Shown: one piece after another, positions 16,744 through 24,888 of the stretch | How positions within the stretch are numbered: the stretch's first letter is position 1 | How the letters are laid out: every line of letters begins with the position of its first letter | Origin: Bradyrhizobium manausense | Lineage (GTDB): Bacteria; Pseudomonadota; Alphaproteobacteria; Rhizobiales; Xanthobacteraceae | Assembly (NCBI RefSeq): GCF_018131105.1 | Contig: NZ_JAFCJI010000002.1 | Location: 620,001-684,000 of the forward strand | Direction: 5' to 3' | Length of the DNA: 64,000 nt | Position numbers and translations under genes: made by a program | Notes under the pieces: model-generated | Databases searched by the model: none | What the model saw: only the letters and a program-made list of their open reading frames with translations | Told to the model about the DNA's origin: nothing

Positions 16744-17933
16744 GCGATGTGCTCCCGACTATTCCGCCTGATACCAGCGACAGCCTCGCGGTGCTCGAGA
16801 AGAGCCGCTCGACGGCAGAGACATTTGGTATTCCGCTCGCGGTGCTGCTCGAGATCACCCATCGCTGCCCGCTGCAATGTCCGTACTGTTCCAACCCGGT
16901 CGAGCTCGATCGCTCCGGCAAGGAGCTGACCACGGACGAATGGAAGAAGGTGCTGAGCGAGCTCGCCGAGATCGGCGTGCTGCAGGTGCATTTCTCCGGC
17001 GGCGAGCCGACCGCGCGGAAGGACCTGGTCGAGCTGGTCAAGCATGCAAGCGACGTCGGGCTCTATACCAATCTGATCACTTCGGCCGTGCTGCTGACGC
17101 GCGAACGGTTGAGCGAGCTCGCGGACGCCGGGCTCTGCCATGTCCAGATCTCGTTCCAGGGCATCGAAGAGGGCCTCGCTGATCGCGTCGCCGGCTACAA
17201 GGGCGGCCATCGCAAGAAGCTCGAAGTCGCGAAATGGACGCGCGAACTCGATCTGCCGCTCACCGTGAACGCGGTGATGCACCGGCAGAACTTGCATCAG
17301 CTCCCCGACATCATCCAGATGTCTGTCGATCTCGATGCCGACCGGCTCGAGGTCGCCAATGTCCAGTATTACGGCTGGGCGCTGAAGAATCGCGCTGCGT
17401 TGATGCCGACGGTGGCGCAGCTCGAGGAATGCACCCGCATTGTCGAGGAGGCGCGCGAGCGGCTGAAGGGCACGCTCGCGATCGACTACGTCGTTCCCGA
17501 TTATTACGCGCTGCGCCCGAAGAAATGCATGGGCGGCTGGGGCCGGCAGTTTTTCAACATCTCGCCGGCCGGCAAGGTGCTGCCCTGCCACGCCGCCGAG
17601 AGCATCACCGGGCTCGACTTCGAGTCGGTCCGCTCCAACCATTCGATCGCCTGGATCTGGCAGAACTCCGACGCCTTCAACAGATATCGCGGCACCGGCT
17701 GGATGAAGGAGCCGTGCAAGAGTTGCGAATTCCGCGAGATCGATTTCGGCGGCTGCCGCTGCCAGGCCTTCGCGCTCACCGGTGACGCCGCCAACACCGA
17801 TCCGGCCTGCGCGCTGTCGCCGCTGCACGAGACCATCTTCAAGCAGGCCGAGCGCGAGGCCGAGGGCGAGACCAACCGCTTCCTCTACCGCAATTTCGCC
17901 GGCGGCACTCCGGAATCCGACAAGAATGCCTGA
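16740..17933 (+). CDS. pqqE: PqqA peptide cyclase PqqE (radical SAM)
   Basis: Radical SAM enzyme that forms the carbon-carbon bond between Glu and Tyr of PqqA. The SAM cluster motif C-x3-C-x2-C is seen in 'HRCPLQCPYCSNP' near residue 40, followed by the SAM-binding 'FSGGEPTARKDL'. The C-terminal SPASM domain cysteines appear in 'KKCMGGWGRQFF', 'LPCHAAES' and 'CKSCEFREIDFGGCRCQAF'. Length 397 is slightly above the usual ~370-380. The next gene starts eight bases before its stop codon. Confidence 0.95.
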   Translation: MSDVLPTIPPDTSDSLAVLEKSRSTAETFGIPLAVLLEITHRCPLQCPYCSNPVELDRSGKELTTDEWKKVLSELAEIGVLQVHFSGGEPTARKDLVELVKHASDVGLYTNLITSAVLLTRERLSELADAGLCHVQISFQGIEEGLADRVAGYKGGHRKKLEVAKWTRELDLPLTVNAVMHRQNLHQLPDIIQMSVDLDADRLEVANVQYYGWALKNRAALMPTVAQLEECTRIVEEARERLKGTLAIDYVVPDYYALRPKKCMGGWGRQFFNISPAGKVLPCHAAESITGLDFESVRSNHSIAWIWQNSDAFNRYRGTGWMKEPCKSCEFREIDFGGCRCQAFALTGDAANTDPACALSPLHETIFKQAEREAEGETNRFLYRNFAGGTPESDKNA

Positions 17934-18909
17934 CGCCGACGCAGGCACGTCCGCCAGACGCGCCGATCCCTTTGCGCCGCTGACCTCCGACATGCTCGAC
18001 GTCGGCGACGGCCATGAGCTCTATGTCGAGAGCGTCGGCCGCGCTGACGGCACCCCCGCGGTCTATCTGCATGGCGGCCCCGGCAGCGGCTGCCAGCCCG
18101 ATCATCGCCGGTTGTTTGATCCCGAGCGTATGCATGCCGTGCTGTTCGACCAGCGCGGCTGCGGCCGTAGCCGCCCGAAAGGATCGCGCGAGCACAACAC
18201 GACGGCGCATCTGATCGCGGACATGGAAAAGATCCGCGAGAAATTCGGCTTCGAACGCTGGATGGTGGTCGGCGGCTCCTGGGGCGCGACGCTGGCGCTG
18301 GCGTACGCGCAGGCCCATCCCGAGCGTGTCTCCGGCATTGCGCTGCGCGCGACCTTCCTGGGCACGCAGGCCGAGGTCGAGACTGCCTTCACCTCGCGGC
18401 TCGCACAATTCTATCCGGCGCTGCACGAGGATTTTCTCAGCGTGCTGCCGCCGGAGGAGCGCGCGCGACCTGTGGAAGCCTATTATCGCCGCATCCTCGA
18501 TGCGGATCCCGCCGTGCATGGACCGGCCTCGCGCGCATGGCATGACACCGAGCGCGCTCTGTCGGAGCACAAGGCGGCCAAGACGCGCATCGATCTCGCT
18601 TCGCTGAACGTCTGGCGCACGCTGCCGGCAACGCCGTTCATGGAGGCGCATTATTTCGTCAACAACTCCTTCATGAGCGAGGACCAGTTGCTGCGAAACG
18701 CTGGGCGGCTCGCCGGCATTTCCGGCATCATCGTGCAGGGCCGCTACGATCTGCTGTGCCCTCCCGAGACATCGCAGGCGCTCGCGAAAGTGTGGCCGGG
18801 TTCCGAGGTCAGGATCGTGGAAGAAGCCGGACATTCGCTCTATGATGCCGGCGTGCGGGACGCGGTCATGAAGTCGATCGCCGACCTCGCGTCGAAGGCC
18901 GCGCGCTAG
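17926..18909 (+). CDS. Prolyl iminopeptidase-like alpha/beta hydrolase in the pqq operon
   Basis: A 327-residue S33-family alpha/beta hydrolase. The oxyanion-hole segment 'VYLHGGPGSGCQPDHRRLFD' and nucleophile elbow 'VGGSWGATLALAYAQAHP' are those of proline iminopeptidases, which remove N-terminal proline from peptides. The aspartate ('GRYDLLCPP') and histidine ('EEAGHSLYD') of the triad are present. The ATG at 17926 overlaps the end of pqqE by eight bases, so it is translated with the pqq genes. A role in processing or recycling PqqA fragments is tempting but inferred only from position; no dedicated pqqF/G protease gene lies nearby. Confidence 0.9.
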   Translation: MPDADAGTSARRADPFAPLTSDMLDVGDGHELYVESVGRADGTPAVYLHGGPGSGCQPDHRRLFDPERMHAVLFDQRGCGRSRPKGSREHNTTAHLIADMEKIREKFGFERWMVVGGSWGATLALAYAQAHPERVSGIALRATFLGTQAEVETAFTSRLAQFYPALHEDFLSVLPPEERARPVEAYYRRILDADPAVHGPASRAWHDTERALSEHKAAKTRIDLASLNVWRTLPATPFMEAHYFVNNSFMSEDQLLRNAGRLAGISGIIVQGRYDLLCPPETSQALAKVWPGSEVRIVEEAGHSLYDAGVRDAVMKSIADLASKAAR

Positions 18910-18936
18910 CGCGCGCAAGCAAGGACAGCAAGAACG

Positions 18937-19614
18937 ATGCCGCTCGCCGGGACAGGCATGCTGCTGACATCGATGAACATCGATGCAGCGGAAGAGGCCG
19001 ATTTCAACCGCTGGTACGATCGCGAACATCTGGAAGAGCGCGTCGCGATCGAAGGTTTCCTGGAAGCGCGGCGCTATGTCGCGCACGCCGCCAATCCCAA
19101 ATATCTCTCGCTGTATTCGACCGCGACGCTGGAGGTGCTCGACAGTCCCGCCTACCGCACGCGTCTCGCCAACCAGACCGAATGGTCGCGGCGAACCATG
19201 GCGCATTTCAAGAACATGCTGCGCGTGGTCGCGCGCATCACCATCAGCAAGGGCACCGGCCGCGGCGCCGCGCTCGGCCTCGTGCGACTGCGGCCCACCG
19301 TCGACAACGCCGCCGCCTGGCGTGATGCCCTGCAATGGAAGCTGGCACCGCAGGATCGCGAAGGCATCATCTCGATGCATCTGCTCGAAAGCGAACCGGA
19401 ATTGTCGGGCGCGACGGCCGACATTCCGGCGGTACGCAATGAAGGCGCGCGCGACTGGTTCGTGCTGATCGACGGCACGCATGTCGGCGCGGTCTCGGCC
19501 GTCATTGCCGAACGCTTCACCGGCCCCGCCGCTGCGCCCTTCCCGCTTCCCGTCTCCGTCGGCACCTATGCGCTGATGTGGGACCTCGCGAAGAGCGATA
19601 TCGCGCGCGGCTGA
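18937..19614 (+). CDS. Hypothetical protein, EthD-like dimeric alpha/beta barrel
   Basis: A 225-residue soluble protein with no signal peptide. The first half shows 'AAEEADFNRWYDREHLEERV' and 'GFLEARRYVA', a pattern common in EthD/NIPSNAP-type ferredoxin-like barrels where W-Y-x-x-E-H precedes the first long helix. The second half may be a second copy of the fold (strands around 'GLVRLRP' and 'MHLLESEPE'), but I cannot confirm this. A ribosome-binding site AAGGA precedes the ATG. It follows the peptidase gene after 27 bases on the same strand and is probably in the same transcript. Function unknown. Confidence 0.65.
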   Translation: MPLAGTGMLLTSMNIDAAEEADFNRWYDREHLEERVAIEGFLEARRYVAHAANPKYLSLYSTATLEVLDSPAYRTRLANQTEWSRRTMAHFKNMLRVVARITISKGTGRGAALGLVRLRPTVDNAAAWRDALQWKLAPQDREGIISMHLLESEPELSGATADIPAVRNEGARDWFVLIDGTHVGAVSAVIAERFTGPAAAPFPLPVSVGTYALMWDLAKSDIARG

Positions 19615-19621
19615 CGTGACG

Positions 19622-19692
19622 CCGTCATTGCAATCCAGACTATCCCTGCGGAAACGATTCTGGATTGCTTCGCTGCGCTCGCAATGACGGGG
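19622..19692. repeat. Palindromic repeat family A, copy 6, with a deletion in the left arm
   Basis: The left arm reads 'cgtcattg' joined directly to 'caatccagac', lacking the roughly 16-base segment between the two 'attg/caat' parts in other copies. The right arm 'ctggattgcttcgctgcgct' plus 'cgcaatgacg' is complete. It lies just after the EthD-like gene. Confidence 0.8.
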
Positions 19693-19827
19693 ATGGAGCA
19701 CCGCAACATATTGCACCGCCACATGAACGCGCGCGGCTGTTAATGCTGTCCGCGCGCAGCTCCTATGAAAGCGGGGAAGCGCGAAAATTTGCCGTTGTAC
19801 TTCGGAGCGGTTCTAATAAGCTAACCC

Positions 19828-19839
19828 AATGACGTCATT
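19828..19839. promoter_or_regulatory. Perfect 12-base palindrome upstream of the 2-oxoacid oxidoreductase operon
   Basis: AATGACGTCATT is an exact palindrome 83 bases before the first gene of the operon, in a 308-base intergenic region that otherwise shows only the repeat at its left end and a hairpin at its right end. A dimeric regulator site is possible. No regulator gene is adjacent. Confidence 0.35.
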
Positions 19840-19875
19840 CAGAAACCAGATCGAGCCGCGTTAAGCGTCCGACAA

Positions 19876-19903
19876 GCTCAAAGAGGCCGCCGGGTCTTTG
19901 AGC
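19876..19903 (+). promoter_or_regulatory. Leader hairpin of the 2-oxoacid oxidoreductase operon
   Basis: GCTCAAAGA, ten GC-rich bases, TCTTTGAGC: a perfect nine-pair stem ending 19 bases before the ATG at 19923. It would lie in the 5' leader of the transcript. No T-run follows, so it looks like a translational or stability element, or a protein-binding inverted repeat, rather than a terminator. Confidence 0.45.
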
Positions 19904-19922
19904 CTGTGCGGACAGGGTAGGA

Positions 19923-21722
19923 ATGAAACCGACCGATATCGCGGCCCCCGACTACTTTCACAAAGTGGTCGATTGCCAGTGGGCCTGTCCTGCACACACC
20001 CCGGTTCCCGAATACATCCGACTGATCGCACAAGGCCGCTACAGCGACGCCTACATGATCAATTGGAAATCGAACGTGTTTCCCGGAATCCTGGGACGCA
20101 CCTGCGATCGTCCGTGCGAGCCGGCGTGCCGCCGCGGACGCGTCGAGGAAACGCCGGTGGCGATCTGTCGCCTCAAGCGCGTCGCCGCCGACTTCAAGGA
20201 CGACATCACACAGCGCCTGCCGCATCCGACCGCGAAGAATGGCAAGCGCGTCGCCTTCGTCGGCGGTGGTCCGGCGTCGCTGACTGTGGCGCGCGACCTT
20301 GCGCCGCTCGGCTATCACTGCACCGTGTTCGACGGCGATCCCGAAGCCGGCGGCATGATGCGAACGCAGATCCCGAAATTCCGTCTGCCCAATTCCGTCA
20401 TCGACGAGGAGACCGGCTACATCCTCAATCTCGGTGTCGAGTTCAGGGGTGGTCACCGCATCGAGAGCATGAAGGCGCTGCTCGCCGAGAAATACGACGC
20501 GATCTTCGTCGGCTCCGGCGCGCCGCGCGGCCGCGAGCTCGACATTCCCGGCCGCAAGGAAGCAGCCGCCCACGTCCATATCGGCATCGACTGGCTCTCA
20601 TCGGTGTCGTTCGGTCACACCGACAAGATCGGCAAGCGCGTGATCGTCCTCGGCGGCGGCAACACCGCGATGGATTGCTGCCGCACCGCGCGCCGTCTCG
20701 GCGGCGAGGATGTGAAAGTGATCGTACGCTCCGGCTTCGAGGAGATGAAGGCCTCGCCCTGGGAGAAGGAGGACGCGATCCACGAGGACATTCCGATCCT
20801 CAACTTCCTCGTCCCCGTCGCCTTCATCCACGACAACGGCAAGCTCACCGGCGTCACCTTCCAGAAGGTGAAGGCCGAATATGATGCCAAGGGCAAGCGC
20901 AATTTGGTGCCGTCGGGCGAGCCGGACCAGACCATCGAGTGCGACGACGTGCTGGTCGCGGTCGGCCAGGAGAACGCCTTCCCCTGGATCGAGCAGGACT
21001 GCGGCATCGAGTTCGACAAGTGGCACATGCCCAAGGTCGATCCCCAAACCTTCGTCTCGACCAACCCGAAAGTGTTCTTCGGCGGCGACGCCGCGTTCGG
21101 CCCGAAGAACATCATCTGGGCGGTGGCGCAGGGCCACGATGCCGCGCTGTCGATCCACAAGCTGCTCTCGGGCGAGGACATCACCGAACGGCCGCTGCCG
21201 GAGGTGCAGATCTCTTCGCAGAAGATGGGCATCCACGAATGGAGCTATGACAACGACATCTCCATCGACAAGCGCTTCAAGGTGCCGCATCGCGACAAGG
21301 TGATCGCGCTGAAGGACATCCGCACCGAGGTCGAGCTCGGCTACGACGTCAAGCTCGCGCTCGGCGAAGCCCATCGCTGCCTGAATTGCGACGTCCAGAC
21401 GGTGTTCTCAACCTCGCTCTGCATCGAGTGCGACGCCTGCGTCGACATCTGCCCGATGGATTGCATCACCTTCACGCAAAATGGCGAGGAAGACGATCTG
21501 CGTCATCGCCTGAAGGCGCCCTCTCCGCATCCGGACCAGGATCTTTACGTGTCCAGCGACCTCAAGACCGGGCGCGTCATGGTCAAGGACGAGGACGTCT
21601 GCCTGCATTGCGGGCTGTGCGCCGAGCGTTGTCCCACCGGTGCCTGGGACATGCAGAAATATTTCATCGAGATGACTCACGCAGGTTCGACATGTCCGAC
21701 AAAAAGCCGATCAGCAGCGTAA
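19923..21722 (+). CDS. korC: 2-oxoacid oxidoreductase electron-transfer subunit: FAD/NAD(P) glutamate-synthase-like protein with two ferredoxin clusters
   Basis: A 599-residue flavoprotein. Residues about 15-90 form the N-terminal Fe-S helical domain of glutamate synthase small subunits (C18, C22, C61, C65, C69). FAD-binding 'AFVGGGPASLTVARDL' is near 111-126, and the NAD(P)-binding 'VLGGGNTAMDCCRTARRL' near 242-259. The C-terminal extension (about 486-595) carries two 4Fe-4S ferredoxin motifs, 'CIECDACVDICPMDC' and 'CLHCGLCAERCP'. It overlaps the alpha-subunit gene by 31 bases. This matches the KorC type described for 2-oxoglutarate:NADP+ oxidoreductases in beta-proteobacteria such as Azoarcus; here it would move electrons from 2-oxoacid oxidation to NAD(P)+. 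The gene symbol is by analogy. Confidence 0.82.
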   Translation: MKPTDIAAPDYFHKVVDCQWACPAHTPVPEYIRLIAQGRYSDAYMINWKSNVFPGILGRTCDRPCEPACRRGRVEETPVAICRLKRVAADFKDDITQRLPHPTAKNGKRVAFVGGGPASLTVARDLAPLGYHCTVFDGDPEAGGMMRTQIPKFRLPNSVIDEETGYILNLGVEFRGGHRIESMKALLAEKYDAIFVGSGAPRGRELDIPGRKEAAAHVHIGIDWLSSVSFGHTDKIGKRVIVLGGGNTAMDCCRTARRLGGEDVKVIVRSGFEEMKASPWEKEDAIHEDIPILNFLVPVAFIHDNGKLTGVTFQKVKAEYDAKGKRNLVPSGEPDQTIECDDVLVAVGQENAFPWIEQDCGIEFDKWHMPKVDPQTFVSTNPKVFFGGDAAFGPKNIIWAVAQGHDAALSIHKLLSGEDITERPLPEVQISSQKMGIHEWSYDNDISIDKRFKVPHRDKVIALKDIRTEVELGYDVKLALGEAHRCLNCDVQTVFSTSLCIECDACVDICPMDCITFTQNGEEDDLRHRLKAPSPHPDQDLYVSSDLKTGRVMVKDEDVCLHCGLCAERCPTGAWDMQKYFIEMTHAGSTCPTKSRSAA

Positions 21723-23539
21723 ACGACTTCGTCGTCCGCTTCGCCAACGTCAACGGCTCGGGATCGGCCAGCGCCAACGAGATGTTTGCGCGCGCGATCC
21801 TGCGCCATGGCGTGCCGGTGTCTCCGCGCAACATCTTCCCCTCCAACATCCAGGGCCTCCCGACCTGGTACGAGGTGCGCGTCACCGAGGACGGCCATCT
21901 CGGCGCCCGCGGTGGCGTCGACCTGATGGTCGCGATGAACCCGCAGACCTGGGACAAGGACGTCGCCGGCATCGAGCCGGGCGGCTATCTGTTCTACGAT
22001 TCCACCAAGCCGATGCCGTCAACCAAATTCCGTGACGACATCACCGTGATGGGCGTGCCGCTCACCGCGATCACCAACTCGACCTATACCGATCCGCGCC
22101 AGCGCCAGCTGTTCAAGAACATCATCTATCTCGGCGCGCTCTCGGCGCTGCTCGACATGGACCCGAAGTTGATCGAGCAGCTGATCGGTGAGCAGTACAA
22201 GGGCAAGGAGAAGCTCTTGTCCTCCAACGTCCATGCGCTGCATTTGGGCCGCGATTGGGCGCTGCAGAACCTGAAATGCCCGCTCGGATTGCGCATCAAA
22301 AAATCCGACAAGGTCGGCGACCGCATCTTCATCGAAGGCAACAGCGCCGCCGCGCTCGGCGCTGTCTATGGCGGCGCGACCGTCTGCGCCTGGTATCCGA
22401 TCACGCCGTCCTCCTCGGTGGCGGAAGCCTTCACCGCTCATTGCAAGAAGTACCGGCACGATCCCAAGACCGGACAAGCGAAGTACGCCATCGTGCAGGG
22501 CGAGGACGAGCTGGCTTCGATCGGCATCGTGATCGGCGCGTCCTGGAACGGCGCGCGCGCCTTCACAGCGACCTCCGGCCCCGGCATCTCGCTGATGACC
22601 GAGTTCATCGGCCTTTCATACTTTGCCGAGATCCCGGCCGTGATCATGAACATCCAGCGCGCCGGCCCCTCCACGGGCATGCCGACCCGCACTCAGCAGT
22701 GCGACATCATCGCCTGCGCCTATGCTTCGCATGGCGACACCAAGCATGTGCTGCTGTTCCCGGAAGACCCGGCTGAAGCGTTCGAGTTCGCGGCTGCCGC
22801 CTTCGACCTCGCCGAACGGCTGCAAACCACGATCTTCCTGATGCTCGATCTCGACATCGGCATGAACCACCGGCTCTGCCGCCCGCTGAAGTGGGACGAC
22901 GCCAAGCAGTATGACCGCGGCAAGGTGATGACCGCGGAGATGTTGGAAGAAGGCCGCGACTTCGGCCGCTATCTCGACGTCGACGGCGACGGCATCCCCT
23001 ACCGCACCTATCCCGGCACGCATCCCACCAAGGGCTCGTATTTTACCCGCGGAACGTCGCGCGACCGCTATGCGCGCTATTCCGAGGAAGGCTCTGTTTA
23101 CGCCGACAACATGCAGCGGCTCGTGCGCAAGTTCGAGACGGCGCAGGACCTCGTGCCGCGACCGCTCCAGGCCAATGCGGAACGGCCGACCAAATATGGC
23201 GTGATCTATTTCGGCTCGACTTCACCGGCGATGGACGAAGCGATCGGATTGTTAGAGGCGCGTGGGCACCAGCTCGATCGCCTGCGCATCCGCGCCTTCC
23301 CGTTCCACTCGAGCGTGGCGAGCTTCCTCGCCGAGCACGACTTCGTCTACGTCGTAGAGCAGAATCGCGACAGCCAGCTCCGGCAGCTCATCGTCAACGA
23401 GAACGGCATCGATCCGGTGCGGCTCGTGCCCATTGTGCATTACGACGGCACTCCGATCACCGCCCGCTACATCGCAAAAGCCATTGGCGACCACCAGGAT
23501 CACCTCAAGGTGACCCCGCTCCGCAAGGCCGTGTCATGA
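21692..23539 (+). CDS. korA: 2-oxoacid:acceptor oxidoreductase, fused gamma-alpha subunit (probably 2-oxoglutarate)
   Basis: A 615-residue fused gamma-alpha subunit. Residues about 12-190 are the gamma domain ('NVNGSGSASANEMFARAILRHG'). Residues about 215-600 are the alpha (pyrimidine-binding) domain, with 'GNSAAALGAVYGGATVCAWY', 'YPITPSSSVAEAF' and 'TSGPGISLMTEFIGLSY'. Oxidative decarboxylation of a 2-oxoacid with CoA gives acyl-CoA and reduced carrier. 'YPITPSS' and the short beta subunit favour 2-oxoglutarate, but pyruvate cannot be excluded. The ATG at 21692 lies inside the end of korC, so the two are translationally coupled; a longer open frame upstream is antisense-free but merely overlaps korC. 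Confidence 0.87.
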   Translation: MSDKKPISSVNDFVVRFANVNGSGSASANEMFARAILRHGVPVSPRNIFPSNIQGLPTWYEVRVTEDGHLGARGGVDLMVAMNPQTWDKDVAGIEPGGYLFYDSTKPMPSTKFRDDITVMGVPLTAITNSTYTDPRQRQLFKNIIYLGALSALLDMDPKLIEQLIGEQYKGKEKLLSSNVHALHLGRDWALQNLKCPLGLRIKKSDKVGDRIFIEGNSAAALGAVYGGATVCAWYPITPSSSVAEAFTAHCKKYRHDPKTGQAKYAIVQGEDELASIGIVIGASWNGARAFTATSGPGISLMTEFIGLSYFAEIPAVIMNIQRAGPSTGMPTRTQQCDIIACAYASHGDTKHVLLFPEDPAEAFEFAAAAFDLAERLQTTIFLMLDLDIGMNHRLCRPLKWDDAKQYDRGKVMTAEMLEEGRDFGRYLDVDGDGIPYRTYPGTHPTKGSYFTRGTSRDRYARYSEEGSVYADNMQRLVRKFETAQDLVPRPLQANAERPTKYGVIYFGSTSPAMDEAIGLLEARGHQLDRLRIRAFPFHSSVASFLAEHDFVYVVEQNRDSQLRQLIVNENGIDPVRLVPIVHYDGTPITARYIAKAIGDHQDHLKVTPLRKAVS

Positions 23540-23560
23540 CTTGCGCGTCACTCTCTCCGT

Positions 23561-23646
23561 CGTCATGCCCGGGCTTGACCCGGGCATCCACGCCTTTCTT
23601 CCTTGCCGCCAAGACGTGGATGGCCGGGACAAGCCCGGCCATGACG
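23561..23646. repeat. Palindromic repeat family B between korA and korB
   Basis: Inverted repeat with left arm 'cgtcatgcccgggcttgacc' plus 'cgggcatccacg' and right arm 'cgtggatggccgggacaagc' plus 'ccggccatgacg'. It belongs to a different family from A; translated by chance it yields 'MPGLDPGIHAFL…DKPGHDG', a well-known spurious peptide in alphaproteobacterial annotations. It is inside an operon, in the 130-base gap between two subunits of one enzyme. Confidence 0.85.
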
Positions 23647-23669
23647 GCCTTGGAATCGCAGGTGCTCTG

Positions 23670-24725
23670 ATGACCTATATTGCCAAGCCGAAATTTCATC
23701 ATCCCGGGCTGAAGAAGAACGACCTCGGCTATACGCATCGCGATTACGAAGGAAAAATCTCGACGCTGTGCGCCGGCTGCGGCCATGACTCGATCACGGC
23801 CTCGATCATCGAGGCCTGCTACGAGCTCTCGATCGAGCCACACCGGGTGGCAAAGATCTCCGGCATCGGCTGTTCGTCGAAAACACCGGATTACTTCCTT
23901 GGCAATTCGCACGGCTTCAATTCCGTGCACGGGCGCATGCCCAGCGTCTTGACCGGCGCCAACCTCGCCAACCGCGATCTGATCTATCTCGGCGTCTCCG
24001 GCGACGGCGATTCCGCGTCGATCGGCTTCGGCCAGTTCGCGCATTCGATCCGGCGTGGCGTCAACATGACCTATATCGTCGAGAACAACGGCGTGTACGG
24101 CCTGACCAAGGGTCAGTTCTCGGCCACCGCCGACCGCGGCTCGAAGTCGAAGAAGGGCGTCACCAACACCGACAACGCCATCGACCTCGTCGCAATCGCG
24201 CTCCAGTTAGGCGCCACCTTCGTCGCGCGCTCGTTCTCCGGCGACAAGAGCCAGCTGGTGCCGCTGATCGCAGCCGCAATCCGCCACAAGGGCGCGTCCT
24301 TCATCGACGTCATCAGCCCCTGCATCGCCTTCAACAACCATGCCGGCTCGACCAAGAGCTTTGATTATGTCCGCGAGCACAATGACGCCGTGAACCGGCT
24401 CGATGTGCTGGTCGGCCGCGATCCGATTGCGGTGGATTATGCGCCGGGCACGGTGCAGGTGGTCGAGCAACATGACGGCAGCAAACTCGCGCTGCGCAAG
24501 ATCGACGCCGATTACGATCCGCATGACCGGCTCGGCGCCCAGACCTTCCTCGCGAAGCACGCCGCCAAGGGCCAGATCGTCACCGGGCTGCTGTATGTCG
24601 ACCCCGATGCGGAAGATATGCACGCGCATCTGAACACGGTCGAGACGCCGCTCAACACGCTGGAAGCCGACACACTTTGTCCGGGCTCGTCAGTGCTGGA
24701 CAAGATCAACGCCAGCCTGCGTTAG
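23670..24725 (+). CDS. korB: 2-oxoacid:acceptor oxidoreductase, beta (TPP-binding) subunit
   Basis: A 351-residue thiamine-diphosphate-binding subunit. 'STLCAGCGHDSITASII' near residue 33 contains Fe-S cysteines, 'ISGIGCSSKTP' the next one, and 'GVSGDGDSASIGFGQFAH…NN' the ThDP/Mg2+ motif (GDG to NN, about residues 110-142). The correct start is the ATG at 23670 (MTYIAKPKFHHPGL): the open frame upstream is made of repeat B. It works with korA, as alpha and beta subunits share the active site. A strong hairpin 20 bases downstream ends the operon. Confidence 0.88.
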   Translation: MTYIAKPKFHHPGLKKNDLGYTHRDYEGKISTLCAGCGHDSITASIIEACYELSIEPHRVAKISGIGCSSKTPDYFLGNSHGFNSVHGRMPSVLTGANLANRDLIYLGVSGDGDSASIGFGQFAHSIRRGVNMTYIVENNGVYGLTKGQFSATADRGSKSKKGVTNTDNAIDLVAIALQLGATFVARSFSGDKSQLVPLIAAAIRHKGASFIDVISPCIAFNNHAGSTKSFDYVREHNDAVNRLDVLVGRDPIAVDYAPGTVQVVEQHDGSKLALRKIDADYDPHDRLGAQTFLAKHAAKGQIVTGLLYVDPDAEDMHAHLNTVETPLNTLEADTLCPGSSVLDKINASLR

Positions 24726-24745
24726 GAACCGGTATCGCGATTCCG

Positions 24746-24771
24746 AGGCGCGCTCGTGCCCGAGCGCGCCT
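24746..24771 (+). terminator. Intrinsic terminator of the korCAB operon
   Basis: AGGCGCGCTCG-TGCC-CGAGCGCGCCT is a perfect 11-pair stem with a four-base loop, followed by 'tagctttt'. The T-run is interrupted, but stem strength and position (20 bases after korB) make termination likely. A second small hairpin, GACGG-CTTT-CCGTC, lies at 24790-24803 and is followed by 'cgtcttgtttt'. Confidence 0.75.
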
Positions 24772-24888
24772 TAGCTTTTGGACCAAAGCGACGGCTTTCC
24801 GTCCGTCTTGTTTTGCCATGGTCAGCCCGCAGGCAGGAGCAGCGCCAATTTCAGCGCGCCTCCCGGGCGAAAGCTCAGCCTGCGTTGA

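Noticed and set aside
23541..23669. Extended N-terminus of korB ('MPGLDPGIHAF…')
   Set aside because: This is translated repeat B, a known annotation artefact; family alignment starts at 'MTYIAKPKFHHPG'.
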